A stretch of DNA of 64,000 nt from Thermodesulfobacterium geofontis OPF15 (GCF_000215975.1 NC_015682.1:1364001-1428000); one strand, 5' to 3'; shown: positions 37,383-47,315, counted from the first letter of the stretch. Made by a program: numbers and translations. The notes: generated from the sequence alone by a model not told the origin.

Positions 37383-38264
37383 GTGCAAGCTTTTATTCTT
37401 TCTGCAGGAAAAGGCACTCGTCTTTTACCTTATACTAATGTCCTACCTAAACCTCTTTTCCCAATTTTAGGAAAACCAATAATTGAAATTATTTTGGATC
37501 AACTTAAAAATTTAGGCATAACTTTTATAGGAATAAATACTTTTCATTTAAAAGAAAAACTCATAAATTTTCTTAAATCTTATCAAGAGAAAAATCCACA
37601 AATAGAGATAAGGATTTTTGAAGAGAGAGAGCTTATGGGAACAGGAGGCGCTATAATAAATGCTAAAAATTTCTTTAAAAAGGAAACCTTAATTATAAAT
37701 TCCGACATCCTTACAAATTTTAATTTTAAAAAACTTTTTCACTTTTTTAATCAATCTTTTAGCCCTATTGTTATGGTATTATACAAAGGAGAAAATAATA
37801 ATGTTGAAGTTGATATTAACTTTAGAACAATTATTTCTTTTAGAAATCAAAAAGAAAATAATTTTACCTTTGCAGGAATCCAAATAATAGATCCTCAAAT
37901 AATCAGATATTTTCCTTTTAAAAAGGATCTTATTGAAATATATCAAAATTTAATAAACCAAGGTATTAAAATTTCTGCTTATATAGAAAACAATTCCTAT
38001 TTTAAAGATATAGGAAATATTAAAAATTATCTTAAAGCTCATGAGGATATACTTATAAAGAAAGTTAACATCCCAGAAACAGATTTTTATTCTGAACCAA
38101 TTGTAGTTAAAACAAAAAAAATAGGAAATAATGTAGTATTTAAAGATTGGGTATATATTGAAGAGGAAACTTTTATTGAGAAAAATTCTCAATTATCAAA
38201 AGTTGTAACCTGGAAAGGAGCATATATTAAATCTGGTATATATGAAAATCAAGTTTTAATATGA
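37383..38264 (+). CDS. sugar-phosphate nucleotidyltransferase, MurU-like
   Basis: A 293-residue NTP-transferase. The pyrophosphorylase start is AFILSAGKGTRLLPYTNVLPKPLFP, with LGIT, an ERELMGTGGAIINA loop and the acidic ELIINSDI-type strand. The core is about 220 residues and is followed by a short left-handed-helix-like tail. It starts at GTG 37383 and has little ribosome site, so it is probably coupled to tatA. It overlaps the kinase gene by 4 bases. The pair resembles MurU/AmgK, which recycle N-acetylmuramate to UDP-MurNAc in some bacteria. Another sugar, such as a mannose- or heptose-phosphate, is also possible. Confidence 0.8.
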   Translation: MQAFILSAGKGTRLLPYTNVLPKPLFPILGKPIIEIILDQLKNLGITFIGINTFHLKEKLINFLKSYQEKNPQIEIRIFEERELMGTGGAIINAKNFFKKETLIINSDILTNFNFKKLFHFFNQSFSPIVMVLYKGENNNVEVDINFRTIISFRNQKENNFTFAGIQIIDPQIIRYFPFKKDLIEIYQNLINQGIKISAYIENNSYFKDIGNIKNYLKAHEDILIKKVNIPETDFYSEPIVVKTKKIGNNVVFKDWVYIEEETFIEKNSQLSKVVTWKGAYIKSGIYENQVLI

Positions 38265-39196
38265 AAAATTTATTAGAATTTTTGAAAAATTTTAAAATTT
38301 ATCCTAAAAAAATAGAACCTTTAAAAGGAGATGGATCAAATAGAAAATTTTTTCGTTTATATTTTGAAAATTCTTCTCTAATCCTTATTTTCCCTCAAGA
38401 AGGTTCTTATGGATTGAAAGAGGCTAAAGCTTATTACGAATTAGGAAATTTTTTTTATAAAAATAACATATCTGTTCCAAAAATTGAATTTTGGGATCAA
38501 GAAAGTGGGATTTTATTAATAGAAGATTTAGGAGATCTTAAACTTTGTGATATCAAAAATCCTTTCCCTTTTTATTATAAAACTTTAGAGATACTGGTTA
38601 AAATCCAAAAACTTGCTTCTTCTTTTCCTATAAATTCTACTTTAGATACCCCTATTTATGATTTTAATTTTGTATGGAAAAAAGAGATTAATTATTTTTT
38701 TGATTGGTATCTTAAAAAATATAGAAAATTAAAAATAGATCCTTCTTTTAAGGAAGAAATTTATAATTGGGCTAAGGAGAGAAGCAATTTTACTTTTAAG
38801 GTGGTTTTACATAGAGATTTTCAAAGCAAAAATCTAATGATCAAAAAGGGTGAAATATTTGTTATAGATTTTCAAGGGGCAAGATTAGGTCCTCCTTCTT
38901 ATGATTTAGCCTCTCTTTTATTTGATCCCTATGTTAATCATTTTGAGGATCCTAAGCTTTTAGAAAATTTTCTAAAATATTACTTGAGTTTAAATGAATA
39001 TCCAGAAAATGAATTTTTGGAGGAATTTAAATTTTTAGGAATTATTCGTTTGATGCAAGCTTTAGCAGCTTATTGTAAATTATCTAATATAGGTAAAGTA
39101 TGGTTTGAAAAATATATTACTATAGCAGAAAAAAGACTTTTTAAACTATTAAAGACCTTTTATCCTGAACTTTATAAACTCTTTAAAAAGTTTTAA
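38261..39196 (+). CDS. aminoglycoside-phosphotransferase-fold sugar kinase, AmgK-like
   Basis: A 311-residue kinase with the APH fold: G-loop EPLKGDGSNRKFFRLYF, catalytic HRDFQSKNLMI near residue 187, metal-binding VIDFQGARLGPPSYDLASLL. AmgK proteins phosphorylate the anomeric carbon of N-acetylmuramate and GlcNAc. The ATGA overlap with the nucleotidyltransferase argues for a two-step sugar activation. Substrate is inferred from context only. Confidence 0.82.
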   Translation: MKNLLEFLKNFKIYPKKIEPLKGDGSNRKFFRLYFENSSLILIFPQEGSYGLKEAKAYYELGNFFYKNNISVPKIEFWDQESGILLIEDLGDLKLCDIKNPFPFYYKTLEILVKIQKLASSFPINSTLDTPIYDFNFVWKKEINYFFDWYLKKYRKLKIDPSFKEEIYNWAKERSNFTFKVVLHRDFQSKNLMIKKGEIFVIDFQGARLGPPSYDLASLLFDPYVNHFEDPKLLENFLKYYLSLNEYPENEFLEEFKFLGIIRLMQALAAYCKLSNIGKVWFEKYITIAEKRLFKLLKTFYPELYKLFKKF

Positions 39197-39199
39197 AAA

Positions 39200-39224
39200 A
39201 TAAAAAAGGGGGATAACCCCCCTT
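39200..39224 (-). terminator. rho-independent terminator of the dsr operon
   Basis: AAGGGGG / CCCCCTT hairpin with a short ATAAC loop. Only on the minus strand is it followed by a T-rich run, so it ends dsrA-dsrB-dsrD, 30 bases past the dsrD stop. It may weakly serve the convergent kinase gene. Confidence 0.85.
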
Positions 39225-39253
39225 AAAAACTTTTAAAAATTTTAAAAAATAAC

Positions 39254-39517
39254 CTATTCTTCTGTTTCTTCTTTCTTAAAAGCCGTTTCTACTCCAATCC
39301 CTACACCGGGTATCCCAAATAATACTGTACTTCCTGAAGAAAAGTATTCAAGTTTCCCTTCTCTCACTAATTCATTAGCAGCATTTTTTATATCACGAGG
39401 ACTAACATCTGGGAGTTCTCTTTGAATATCTTTTAAATAAACTTTGCTTTTCCCACCTTTTTTAACCTTTTCTTCTATAACTTGTAAAATCTTTTGCTTA
39501 AGTTCTTCTTTTGTCAT
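39254..39517 (-). CDS. dsrD: dissimilatory sulfite reductase accessory protein DsrD
   Basis: An 87-residue winged-helix-like protein: GGKSKVYLKDIQRELPDVSPRDIKNAANELVREGKLEYFSSGSTVLFG closely matches DsrD of sulfate reducers. Published work links DsrD to stimulation of sulfite reduction by DsrAB, and its presence marks the reductive type. It has a 20-base gap after dsrB and a Glu/Lys tail. Confidence 0.93.
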   Translation of the reverse strand: MTKEELKQKILQVIEEKVKKGGKSKVYLKDIQRELPDVSPRDIKNAANELVREGKLEYFSSGSTVLFGIPGVGIGVETAFKKEETEE

Positions 39518-39537
39518 TCCTTCTCACCTCTTTTTAT

Positions 39538-40779
39538 TTATTTTTGAATATAATAATCTTCTAACTTAGTTTTTACATGTTTTGTGAATTTAAATTGAGT
39601 AGTAGTTCTATAAGTAACATAAGCTAATCTATAGTCATCAATACATTTTTCAGTGAAGGGAATATCAGTTAATTCAAAGAATTTTTCCCAGCCAATTCTT
39701 TGGATCCAATCACCCACTCTTTCATATTTTCTTGCATGCTTAGCATATACTTCAAGAATATGTTTTACCCATTTTACAGTAGTTGGCCAACGAGGTGGCT
39801 CATTAGGAATTCCACTAAGGACAACTCTTGAAAATTTGGGTGGAGAGATTCTATTAGATACCTTTCCACCAACTACTATAGTAATACAGTCTCCTTCTCC
39901 ATCAGCAAGTGGCATAGCTGGACACATGGTATAACAGTTTCCGCAGAACATGCAACGCTCTACATTAACTCTTACAGTTTTCTTCTTCTTTCCATCAATT
40001 TCAACTGTTGCTGGTCTAATAGCTCCTAAGGGGCAGGCTGCAATAGTTAAAGGTATTTCACAAACAGCTTCTAATCTCTCATCTTCTACGAAGGGTGGTT
40101 TTCTATGAATTCCTACAATAGCAATATCAGAACAATGTACAGCTCCACACATATTTAAACAACAAGCAAGAGCAAGTTTTGTTTTTGCAGGTAGCTTGTG
40201 AGAACCGAAATATTCAAAAAGTTCATCCATTAAGGATTTTACAATTCCTGAAGCATCAATAGCCGGAGTATGACAATGTATCCAACCTTGAGTATGTACA
40301 ATGTTGCTTACTCCTGCTCCAGTCCCACCAATAGGAAATTTATAAGAACCATTCGGATGTTTTCTATTTTTTAAGTCTTCAAGAAGTGCTTTTAATTTAT
40401 CTTCTGAGTCTACAACAAATTCAACATTATTTCTTGTGGTCCAACGTACATAACCGCCACAATATTTATCAGCAATTTCACAAATTTCTCTTATATAGTC
40501 AGTTGTTTCTAATCTTGGAGTTCCACATCTTACTACATAGATAACATCCCCTGTTTCTGAAACTCTTTTTATTACTCCAGGTTGAATAATTTGATGAGAT
40601 TTCCATTTTCCAAAGTTTTTCTGAACAATAGGTGGCATAAACTGCCAGAAATAGGGAGGTCCAATATCTGTAATTCTATTTTCCATAGGTTTCTGAGGAT
40701 TATATAATTTTGGTGCCAATTCCGGATCATAAGGTTTCTGAAATATAGGATCAAGTTCTTTTAATTTTTCTAAAGCCAT
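39538..40779 (-). CDS. dsrB: dissimilatory sulfite reductase subunit beta
   Basis: 413 residues. DsrAB reduces sulfite with siroheme-[4Fe-4S]. DsrB has [10 protein letters not shown], the siroheme/cluster set [13 protein letters not shown], and the inserted ferredoxin domain [12 protein letters not shown] ... [16 protein letters not shown]. It is cytoplasmic and partners with DsrA and DsrC. dsrC is not in this window. An AGGAGGG site supports the ATG. Confidence 0.98.
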   Translation of the reverse strand: MALEKLKELDPIFQKPYDPELAPKLYNPQKPMENRITDIGPPYFWQFMPPIVQKNFGKWKSHQIIQPGVIKRVSETGDVIYVVRCGTPRLETTDYIREICEIADKYCGGYVRWTTRNNVEFVVDSEDKLKALLEDLKNRKHPNGSYKFPIGGTGAGVSNIVHTQGWIHCHTPAIDASGIVKSLMDELFEYFGSHKLPAKTKLALACCLNMCGAVHCSDIAIVGIHRKPPFVEDERLEAVCEIPLTIAACPLGAIRPATVEIDGKKKKTVRVNVERCMFCGNCYTMCPAMPLADGEGDCITIVVGGKVSNRISPPKFSRVVLSGIPNEPPRWPTTVKWVKHILEVYAKHARKYERVGDWIQRIGWEKFFELTDIPFTEKCIDDYRLAYVTYRTTTQFKFTKHVKTKLEDYYIQK

Positions 40780-40826
40780 AACTCCCTCCTTTTTATTTTT
40801 AATTTTTTAAATTTTTTTCTCCCTAA

Positions 40827-42125
40827 TTAAGCAGGATGACGTTTTCTAAATTCTGCAAGATCCCTTGTCCAACCACCAGGAACTTCTTCCTCTCTCCAGA
40901 AGATATAAGGATCAACACGTGGCATAAGAATATGCTGAGGTATAGGTTGAATTCCCATAACGTCAACTAAAAATCTATTTAATCCAACTCTCTGAATTAA
41001 TTCTCCTACTCTTTCACGGTTCTTACCATTTTCCATCCACCAATCCCAAATCTTATAAACTAAATCCTTAATTTCATCATAGGGAGGTTCTGTTTTCATA
41101 AACGGAATAAGTATAGTTGAAAGCTGAGCACCCTCTAAAATAACTGATTTTGCTCCGATTAAGATACAAACTCCAGTATCTTCCCCTGGTTTTAAAGCTT
41201 CAGGCATAACAGCTATACAATGCATACATCTATTACACTCTTTATTGTTAATGTAAAGTTTCTTTTCTTTTTCATCCCAATACATACACTGAGTTGGACA
41301 AAGATCAATTACTTCTTTTTTAATATCAAAAGGACCCCAATCTCTATCAGAAAAAGCACCTGCATTAGGTGGAAGCTCACCACCTACATAAGCTCTTACT
41401 GCTTCTTGATCAATTCTTATATCATCTCTCCAGGTTCCAATAAAAGACAAGTCTGCCCTTGCAACAGCTGCTACACAATCAAGAGGACACCCTGAAAATT
41501 TAAGTTTAAATTTATATGGAAAAGCGGGACGATGAAGTTCATCCTGAAATGCCATACTTAATTCATAGTCCATTTCTTGAACATCAAATAAACACCATTC
41601 ACAAAGAGAATATCCCATACAACAAGCAGGAGTTCTCATATTAGAACCAGAACCTCCTAAATCCCAGTTAAGTTGATGTGTAAGATCATAAAAAATATAT
41701 TCTAATTGTTCTGTTACTGTGCCAAGAAGAATTATATCACCTGTTGAACCATGAAAATTAACAATTCCACTACCACGATGATCCCACATATCGCACATTT
41801 TTCTTAAGGCAGAAGTATGATACCACTTTGCAGCTGGCTGGTGCACGCGAATGGTGTGAAATGCCCATATAGCAGGGAACATTTCTTGCTGGTCAGAATA
41901 TCTTCCAATAACCCCTCCTCCATAACCAAAAACTCCAACAATCCCACCATGTTTCCAATGAGTTTCCTTGTGCTTATAAGATAACTCTAACTGTCCCATA
42001 ATGTCAAAACAAGCTTGTTTTTTGTGTTTTTCAGCATAGGTATAGATATCATCTACAAAACTTGGCCAAGGACCCTTCTTAAGCTCATCAACCATTGGAG
42101 TATCATGTTTTTTTACTTCACTCAT
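40827..42125 (-). CDS. dsrA: dissimilatory sulfite reductase subunit alpha
   Basis: 432 residues with DsrA marks: HGSTGDIILLG, GGSGSNMRTPACCMGYSLCEWC-type cluster site, FKLKFSGCPLDCVAAVARAD, and the ferredoxin part CPTQCMYW ... NNKECNRCMHCIAVMP. It is the first gene of dsrA-dsrB-dsrD with a good promoter at 42159-42186. The operon defines the organism as a sulfite/sulfate respirer. Confidence 0.98.
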   Translation of the reverse strand: MSEVKKHDTPMVDELKKGPWPSFVDDIYTYAEKHKKQACFDIMGQLELSYKHKETHWKHGGIVGVFGYGGGVIGRYSDQQEMFPAIWAFHTIRVHQPAAKWYHTSALRKMCDMWDHRGSGIVNFHGSTGDIILLGTVTEQLEYIFYDLTHQLNWDLGGSGSNMRTPACCMGYSLCEWCLFDVQEMDYELSMAFQDELHRPAFPYKFKLKFSGCPLDCVAAVARADLSFIGTWRDDIRIDQEAVRAYVGGELPPNAGAFSDRDWGPFDIKKEVIDLCPTQCMYWDEKEKKLYINNKECNRCMHCIAVMPEALKPGEDTGVCILIGAKSVILEGAQLSTILIPFMKTEPPYDEIKDLVYKIWDWWMENGKNRERVGELIQRVGLNRFLVDVMGIQPIPQHILMPRVDPYIFWREEEVPGGWTRDLAEFRKRHPA

Positions 42126-42158
42126 AATTACCTCCTCTTTATTTTTATTGATAACTCT

Positions 42159-42186
42159 ATTTTAAAATTGTCCATCTTTAAGTCAA
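42159..42186 (-). promoter_or_regulatory. sigma-70 promoter of dsrABD
   Basis: Minus strand: TTGACT, 16-base spacer, TAAAAT, 34 bases before the dsrA ATG, with a GAGGAGG ribosome site in the leader. Confidence 0.75.
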
Positions 42187-42338
42187 GAACTAAAATCATT
42201 AATTATTTCGAAAGGTTCTTTAATTTCTAAAAATTTTCTTTGTTTTTTCATTCTTTTTTTATTATTTTTTAAAAAATTTATAAAAATATATTCTAACAAT
42301 TTTATTCTTAATTTCAAAATCTAAAATTTACCCAAATA

Positions 42339-42366
42339 TTGCCTTTTTATAAATATTAACTAAAAT
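42339..42366 (+). promoter_or_regulatory. promoter giving a probable leaderless mRNA for the PilB/GspE gene
   Basis: TTGCCT, 16-base spacer, TAAAAT. The ATG begins 7 bases after the -10, so transcription should start at or next to the start codon; there is no ribosome site. Confidence 0.55.
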
Positions 42367-42372
42367 GAAACT

Positions 42373-44400
42373 ATGGATATGCAAATAAGAAATTTAAAAA
42401 CCTTCATTAATTCGAACCTTTCAAATTTAGAAGTTATAAAAAATACTATAGAGGATTTAGAATCTAAAACACCTCAACTTTATCTAATATTAGAAATTAT
42501 TTTAGATGTTCTTCAAAATAGAAAAATACCTAAGGATATTGAAATTTTTCTTTTAGAAAAAGCTGCTCATATTTGCGAAAAACTTTATGAATTTAATAAA
42601 GCCTTAGAATTGTACAAGAAATTATTTCTCTTAACTTCAAGCTCTAAGTATTTAGATCAAATTGAAAAAATAAAGACATTAAAAATTTTTGAAAGATTAA
42701 AAGATATACTTAAAAAAATTAATCTTTCCTTTGACGACCTTTTAAAAATATACTATCAGTCTTTGGAAACCAATAAAAGCATAGAAGCTATAATAATGGA
42801 AAATTTTAAGATCCATAAAAAAGAAATTTTAGACTCTATAAAAAATTTTTATAAGATTCCTGTTTTTGAAATTACAGATTTGAAAAAATTTAAAAAAATT
42901 CCTCAAGTATTAACTATCAAAAAAGATTTCTTTTTAAATACTTTTTGTATTCCTTTCCAAGCTGGGAAAACTATATACCTTGTATGTTATAATCCTGAGG
43001 ATATAGATACTATTGAAAAAGTTAAAAAAATACTTCAAATTCCCTCATCTGATGTACAATTAGCTTTCGCTATTAAAGAAGACCTTATGGAAGCCATAGA
43101 AATGTATTATTCCTCCATCTCCCCTTATATATCTGAATTTGACTTTGAAGTAGAACCTGTAGAAGAAAGAGAAGAAGAAATTGAGGAAGAGACTTTAATT
43201 GATAGTGCAATTGTTCAATTGGTAAATAAAATCATTGAAGAAGCTTACAAAATGCGTGCCTCGGACATTCATTGGGAAAGTTTGATAGATAAAAAGGGAT
43301 TACAGGTAAGATTTAGAGTTGATGGAGAATGTTTTGTTTATACCACTATTCCAGAACATCAAAAAAGACCTGTAATTTCCCGTATTAAAATTATGGCTAA
43401 TCTCGATATTGCTGAAAGAAGACTTCCTCAAGATGGGAAAATTAAATTTAAAACTAAAGAAGGGAAAACTTTTGAAATAAGAGTTGCTACCGTTCCTACT
43501 ATTGAAAATAATGAGGATGTAGTTATGAGAATTCTCGGAGGAATAGAATTTAGAGAGTTAGAAGAATTGGATTTAACAGAGGAGAATTATAAAAATTTTA
43601 AAAGGATATTGGACTATCCTTATGGATTAATATTAGTAGTTGGTCCTACTGGATCAGGAAAAACAACTACTTTGCATGCAGCTTTAAAATATTTAAATAG
43701 TCCTAATAAAAAAATCTGGACTGCTGAAGATCCTGTAGAAATTGTCCAAGAAGGATTGAGACAAGTTCAGGTAAATCCTAAAATAGGATTAACTTTTGCA
43801 AGAGTTTTTAGAGCCTTTTTAAGAGCTGATCCAGATATTATTATGATAGGAGAAACAAGAGACCAAGAAACTGCCCACACTTTAATAGAAGCTTCTTTAA
43901 CAGGACATTTAGTATTAACAACTCTTCATACTAATAGTGCTCCCGAGACTATTACAAGACTTCTTAATATGGGAATAGATCCTTATAATTTTGCAGATGC
44001 CCTATTAGGAATTTTAGCTCAAAGATTAGCTAAAAGATTATGCAAAAAATGTAAAAAACCTTACAAACCTAATAAAAATGAAATAGAGAGAATTAAAAGA
44101 GAATATGGATATCATCCTGTTAAACCTCTTACAGATGAAATGATAGAAAATGCAACCTTTTTTGAACCTGTAGGGTGTTCAGAATGTAATTATACAGGAT
44201 TTAAAGGAAGATTTGCTATACATGAATTATTAATCCCTGATGATGAATTAAAATCGCTCATTATTAAAAATGCCCCTGCTAATGAAATTAGAGATTTAGC
44301 TATGCAAAAGAGATTTCTTACACTTAAACAAGATGGGATATTAAAGGTTTTAAAAGGAGAAACAACCCTAAAACAGATTTTAGCAGTAACAGTAAGATAG
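42373..44400 (+). CDS. type II secretion / type IV pilus assembly ATPase (GspE/PilB family)
   Basis: A 675-residue motor ATPase. An N-terminal helical part (1-110) precedes an MshEN/GspE-N-like domain (about 130-240). Then follow the second N domain and the ATPase core with VGPTGSGKTTTLHAAL (Walker A), the Asp box ADPDIIMIGETRD, LTTLHTNSAPETITRLL (His box), and a zinc motif CKKCKKPY ... CSECNYTGF. The extra helical N-terminus is unusual. No other pilus or secretion gene is adjacent. No ribosome site precedes the ATG, which fits the leaderless promoter. Confidence 0.9.
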   Translation: MDMQIRNLKTFINSNLSNLEVIKNTIEDLESKTPQLYLILEIILDVLQNRKIPKDIEIFLLEKAAHICEKLYEFNKALELYKKLFLLTSSSKYLDQIEKIKTLKIFERLKDILKKINLSFDDLLKIYYQSLETNKSIEAIIMENFKIHKKEILDSIKNFYKIPVFEITDLKKFKKIPQVLTIKKDFFLNTFCIPFQAGKTIYLVCYNPEDIDTIEKVKKILQIPSSDVQLAFAIKEDLMEAIEMYYSSISPYISEFDFEVEPVEEREEEIEEETLIDSAIVQLVNKIIEEAYKMRASDIHWESLIDKKGLQVRFRVDGECFVYTTIPEHQKRPVISRIKIMANLDIAERRLPQDGKIKFKTKEGKTFEIRVATVPTIENNEDVVMRILGGIEFRELEELDLTEENYKNFKRILDYPYGLILVVGPTGSGKTTTLHAALKYLNSPNKKIWTAEDPVEIVQEGLRQVQVNPKIGLTFARVFRAFLRADPDIIMIGETRDQETAHTLIEASLTGHLVLTTLHTNSAPETITRLLNMGIDPYNFADALLGILAQRLAKRLCKKCKKPYKPNKNEIERIKREYGYHPVKPLTDEMIENATFFEPVGCSECNYTGFKGRFAIHELLIPDDELKSLIIKNAPANEIRDLAMQKRFLTLKQDGILKVLKGETTLKQILAVTVR

Positions 44401-44411
44401 TCATCTAATAG

Positions 44412-45173
44412 ATGGATCCTGTTATTTCCCGAAAAATTATTAAAGTTAAGGAGAATATTATTCAATCTTTAGAAGATTCTATAGCTATAGAAACAAAGAT
44501 AAAAATTTTGGTAAATGATATAGAGATAATCTCTCTTTCTGCTACCCCTCTACACATAAAAGAATTGGTAGTAGGTTACATCCTGACTGAAAATATAATA
44601 AAAGAAAATTTTTGTCCCCAAGAAATTGAAATTATTGAAGAAAAAGAAGAGATAAAAGTAAAAATTTATTCAGCTGGTCCTTTAAATCTAAATGGAAAAA
44701 CTTTAACTTCGGGTTGTATGTCTTCTTTTAGCTTTATTAACGAGTTACCAGAAAGTTATAAAGATAATTTTAAAATTGAAATAGAAAATCTCTTTTTACT
44801 CTTTAAAGATTTTCAAAAAAAATCAGAATTATATAAAAGTACAGGATGTGTCCATTATGCAGGGCTTGCTGAGAAAGAAAAAATTATTTTTCTCGCAGAA
44901 GATATAGGAAGACACAATGCAGTAGATAAAGTTATAGGTTATGCATTTTTAAATAAAATACCATTAGAGGATAAAATACTTTTAATAAGCGGAAGAATAT
45001 CCTCTGAAATGGTATTAAAAACTGGTAGATGGAAAATACCTATTATTGTAAGCAAAAGCGCTCCCACATCCTTAGCTATTGAATTAGCTGAGAAAATAGG
45101 ATTAACAATTATTGGTTTTTTAAGAGGAAATAGATGTAATATTTATACCCATCCTTACAGACTAAATTTGTAA
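44412..45173 (+). CDS. fdhD: formate dehydrogenase accessory sulfurtransferase FdhD
   Basis: A 253-residue protein that passes sulfur from IscS to the molybdenum/tungsten cofactor of formate dehydrogenase. Seen: HIKELVVGYILTEN, TSGCMSSFSF (sulfur-carrying Cys), TGCVHYAGLAE, AEDIGRHNAVDKVIGYA and SGRISSEMV. The usual second cysteine of the CXXC motif (Cys121/Cys124 in E. coli) is absent here. No formate dehydrogenase gene is adjacent. Confidence 0.92.
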   Translation: MDPVISRKIIKVKENIIQSLEDSIAIETKIKILVNDIEIISLSATPLHIKELVVGYILTENIIKENFCPQEIEIIEEKEEIKVKIYSAGPLNLNGKTLTSGCMSSFSFINELPESYKDNFKIEIENLFLLFKDFQKKSELYKSTGCVHYAGLAEKEKIIFLAEDIGRHNAVDKVIGYAFLNKIPLEDKILLISGRISSEMVLKTGRWKIPIIVSKSAPTSLAIELAEKIGLTIIGFLRGNRCNIYTHPYRLNL

Positions 45174-45198
45174 AAACTTTAATAAGGAGTTTTAGAAC

Positions 45199-46596
45199 AT
45201 GGAAATATCTGTAGGATTTTATGGGGGAGCACAAGGTGTTACAGGGAGTTGTTTTTTACTAAATATTAGAGACACTCAAATTTTGGTAGATTGTGGATTA
45301 TTTCAAGGATTAGAAAGTGAAAAAAATTATTTAAAATTTACTTTTGATCCCCAAAAAATTTCTTATTTAATTTTAACCCATGCTCATATAGATCACTGCG
45401 GAAGACTTCCTCTTTTAGTAAAAGAAGGATTTAGAGGAAAAATTATTTGCACTAAGCCTACATCTCAAATTGCAAAAATCATGTTGCTTGATGCAGCAAA
45501 AGTTATGAAAGAACATTATAAAACTCTTTATAAAAAATCCATAAGAAAGGGACTAAACCCTCCTCCACCCCCTCTTTATGAAGAATATGATGTAATAGAA
45601 AGCTTTAATTATTTTAAAATACTCGTTCCTTATGATACTCCTTTGCTTTTAAAAGATAATATTAAAGTAACTTTTAGAGATGCTGGACATATCCTTGGGT
45701 CAGCTTTTGTAGAAATTGAAGATCTAAAAACACACCAAAAAATAACTTTTTCTGGAGATTTAGGAAATAAGAATAAACCTATAGTGAGAAATTTTACTTA
45801 TCCTTCTCAAACTGACTTTTTATTCATTGAAACTACCTACGCTGATAGAAATCACAAATCTTTTGAAGAATCCAAACAAGAATTTTTGCAAGCTATTTTA
45901 GAAACTTTTGAAAAGGGAGGGAATGTTCTTATTCCAACATTTGCTTTAGAAAGGGCACAAGAACTTATTTATATATTAAGAGAATTTTATGAGGAAGGAA
46001 AACTTCCAAGATGTCAAGTTTTTCTTGACAGCCCCTTAGCTATAAAAGCAACTAAAATTTTTAGAGATAATCCTGAATTTTTTGATGAAGAAACTTTTAA
46101 TCTTTTAACCCAAAAAGATCCTTTTGATTTTCCCTATTTAGTATTAACAGAAGATATAGAAGAATCAAAAGCTATAAATAACATTAAATCAGGAGCCATT
46201 ATTATTGCAGGGAACGGAACTCTTACTGGGGGAAGAATTCTTCATCATTTAAAATATAATTTGTGGAGAGAAGAATGTAGCCTTGTTTTTGTTGGATTTC
46301 AACCTAAGGGAACTCTTGGAAGAAATATTATTGATGGAGCTGAAAAAATTCATTTATTTGGAGAAGAAATTCCTGTAAGAGCAAGGATTTATACTATAAA
46401 TGGGTTTTCCTCCCATGCAGGACAAAATGAGTTGATAGATTGGATTTCTAAGCTTGAAAAAGTTAAAAAACTTTTCTTAGTTCACGGAGAACCTGAAAAA
46501 ATGGAAATTTTTAAAAATTTGTTGTTAGAAAACTTCAAAGAAAAATTTGAAGAAATACAAATTCCACCTTTTGGTGAAGTCGTTCAACTTAGTTAA
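45199..46596 (+). CDS. MBL-fold beta-CASP ribonuclease-type hydrolase
   Basis: 465 residues. The metallo-beta-lactamase core has LTHAHIDHCGRLP (motif 2), DAGHILGSAFVEI (motif 3), FSGDLGNKNKPI (motif 4), followed by the beta-CASP insert with ETTYADR and PTFALERAQE and by the C-terminal FSSHAGQNELIDW and LVHGEPEKME. It belongs with CPSF-like RNA nucleases; it lacks a KH domain. It acts on RNA in the cytoplasm; the target is unknown. The stop interlocks with the convergent DUF3108 gene. Confidence 0.88.
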   Translation: MEISVGFYGGAQGVTGSCFLLNIRDTQILVDCGLFQGLESEKNYLKFTFDPQKISYLILTHAHIDHCGRLPLLVKEGFRGKIICTKPTSQIAKIMLLDAAKVMKEHYKTLYKKSIRKGLNPPPPPLYEEYDVIESFNYFKILVPYDTPLLLKDNIKVTFRDAGHILGSAFVEIEDLKTHQKITFSGDLGNKNKPIVRNFTYPSQTDFLFIETTYADRNHKSFEESKQEFLQAILETFEKGGNVLIPTFALERAQELIYILREFYEEGKLPRCQVFLDSPLAIKATKIFRDNPEFFDEETFNLLTQKDPFDFPYLVLTEDIEESKAINNIKSGAIIIAGNGTLTGGRILHHLKYNLWREECSLVFVGFQPKGTLGRNIIDGAEKIHLFGEEIPVRARIYTINGFSSHAGQNELIDWISKLEKVKKLFLVHGEPEKMEIFKNLLLENFKEKFEEIQIPPFGEVVQLS

Positions 46597-47315
46597 AAGG
46601 TTTCTATTTTTCTTAATTTCCCTACCAAGCTACCAAAAATAGGCAATTTTCCTCTTAATTCTAAAGGCACCTTTTTATCTTTTAATAATAATATTTCTAC
46701 TTCTGAAGCTCTCTCAAGCAATTCGCTTTTCTTAGGCAAATAAACTTCAATATATAGACATTCTTTTTTTTCTTTTCCTAATTCGCAATTTTTTATTTCT
46801 TTAAATTCAATTCTTACATATTCTCTCTTCTTTTTAATAAAAAGTGGTAACCTTATTCGGGGGTAAATATTATAGTTTATATAAAATGAAGCGATAAAAG
46901 AGGATAGCTCATCATATATGGGAAATTCTAAAAAAATGTTTTCAGGTTCTTCACAATTAGGTAAAAGTTTTTGATAGACAATTTTATTTTCTTCTTTTTT
47001 AAAATAGATTAATCTTTTCCTTTCTTTTCCTTTTTCATTCGAATAAATAACTGCTTTTTGGGGATATCCCCTTTTATCTACCCAAGTTTCCCACTTTGCA
47101 TAAAAAGGAAAAATTGATTTTGCTAAACCTACACTATATACAATAGCGGTGTATTTTGAAGGAGTTATTTGAATTTCAGACTCTCCAACTTTAAAAGGAC
47201 CATAATAAATTTCATAAAATAACTTTATCTCATTCGCTATGCAATTACCAAGAAGCAATAAATTAAAACTAATACTTATTAAGATAAGGTTAAGTGAATT
47301 TTTTATGTGCTTCAT
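46593..47315 (-). CDS. DUF3108 family exported protein
   Basis: A 240-residue protein with an N-terminal hydrophobic segment that looks like a signal peptide (ending near residue 28, IANEIKLFYE). A DUF3108-type beta barrel follows: YYGPFKVGESEIQI, VYSVGLAKSIFPFYAKWETWVD, KRLIYFKKEENKIVY. The family lies in the periplasm and has no established function. Stop codons interlock with the beta-CASP gene. Confidence 0.8.
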   Translation of the reverse strand: MKHIKNSLNLILISISFNLLLLGNCIANEIKLFYEIYYGPFKVGESEIQITPSKYTAIVYSVGLAKSIFPFYAKWETWVDKRGYPQKAVIYSNEKGKERKRLIYFKKEENKIVYQKLLPNCEEPENIFLEFPIYDELSSFIASFYINYNIYPRIRLPLFIKKKREYVRIEFKEIKNCELGKEKKECLYIEVYLPKKSELLERASEVEILLLKDKKVPLELRGKLPIFGSLVGKLRKIETF

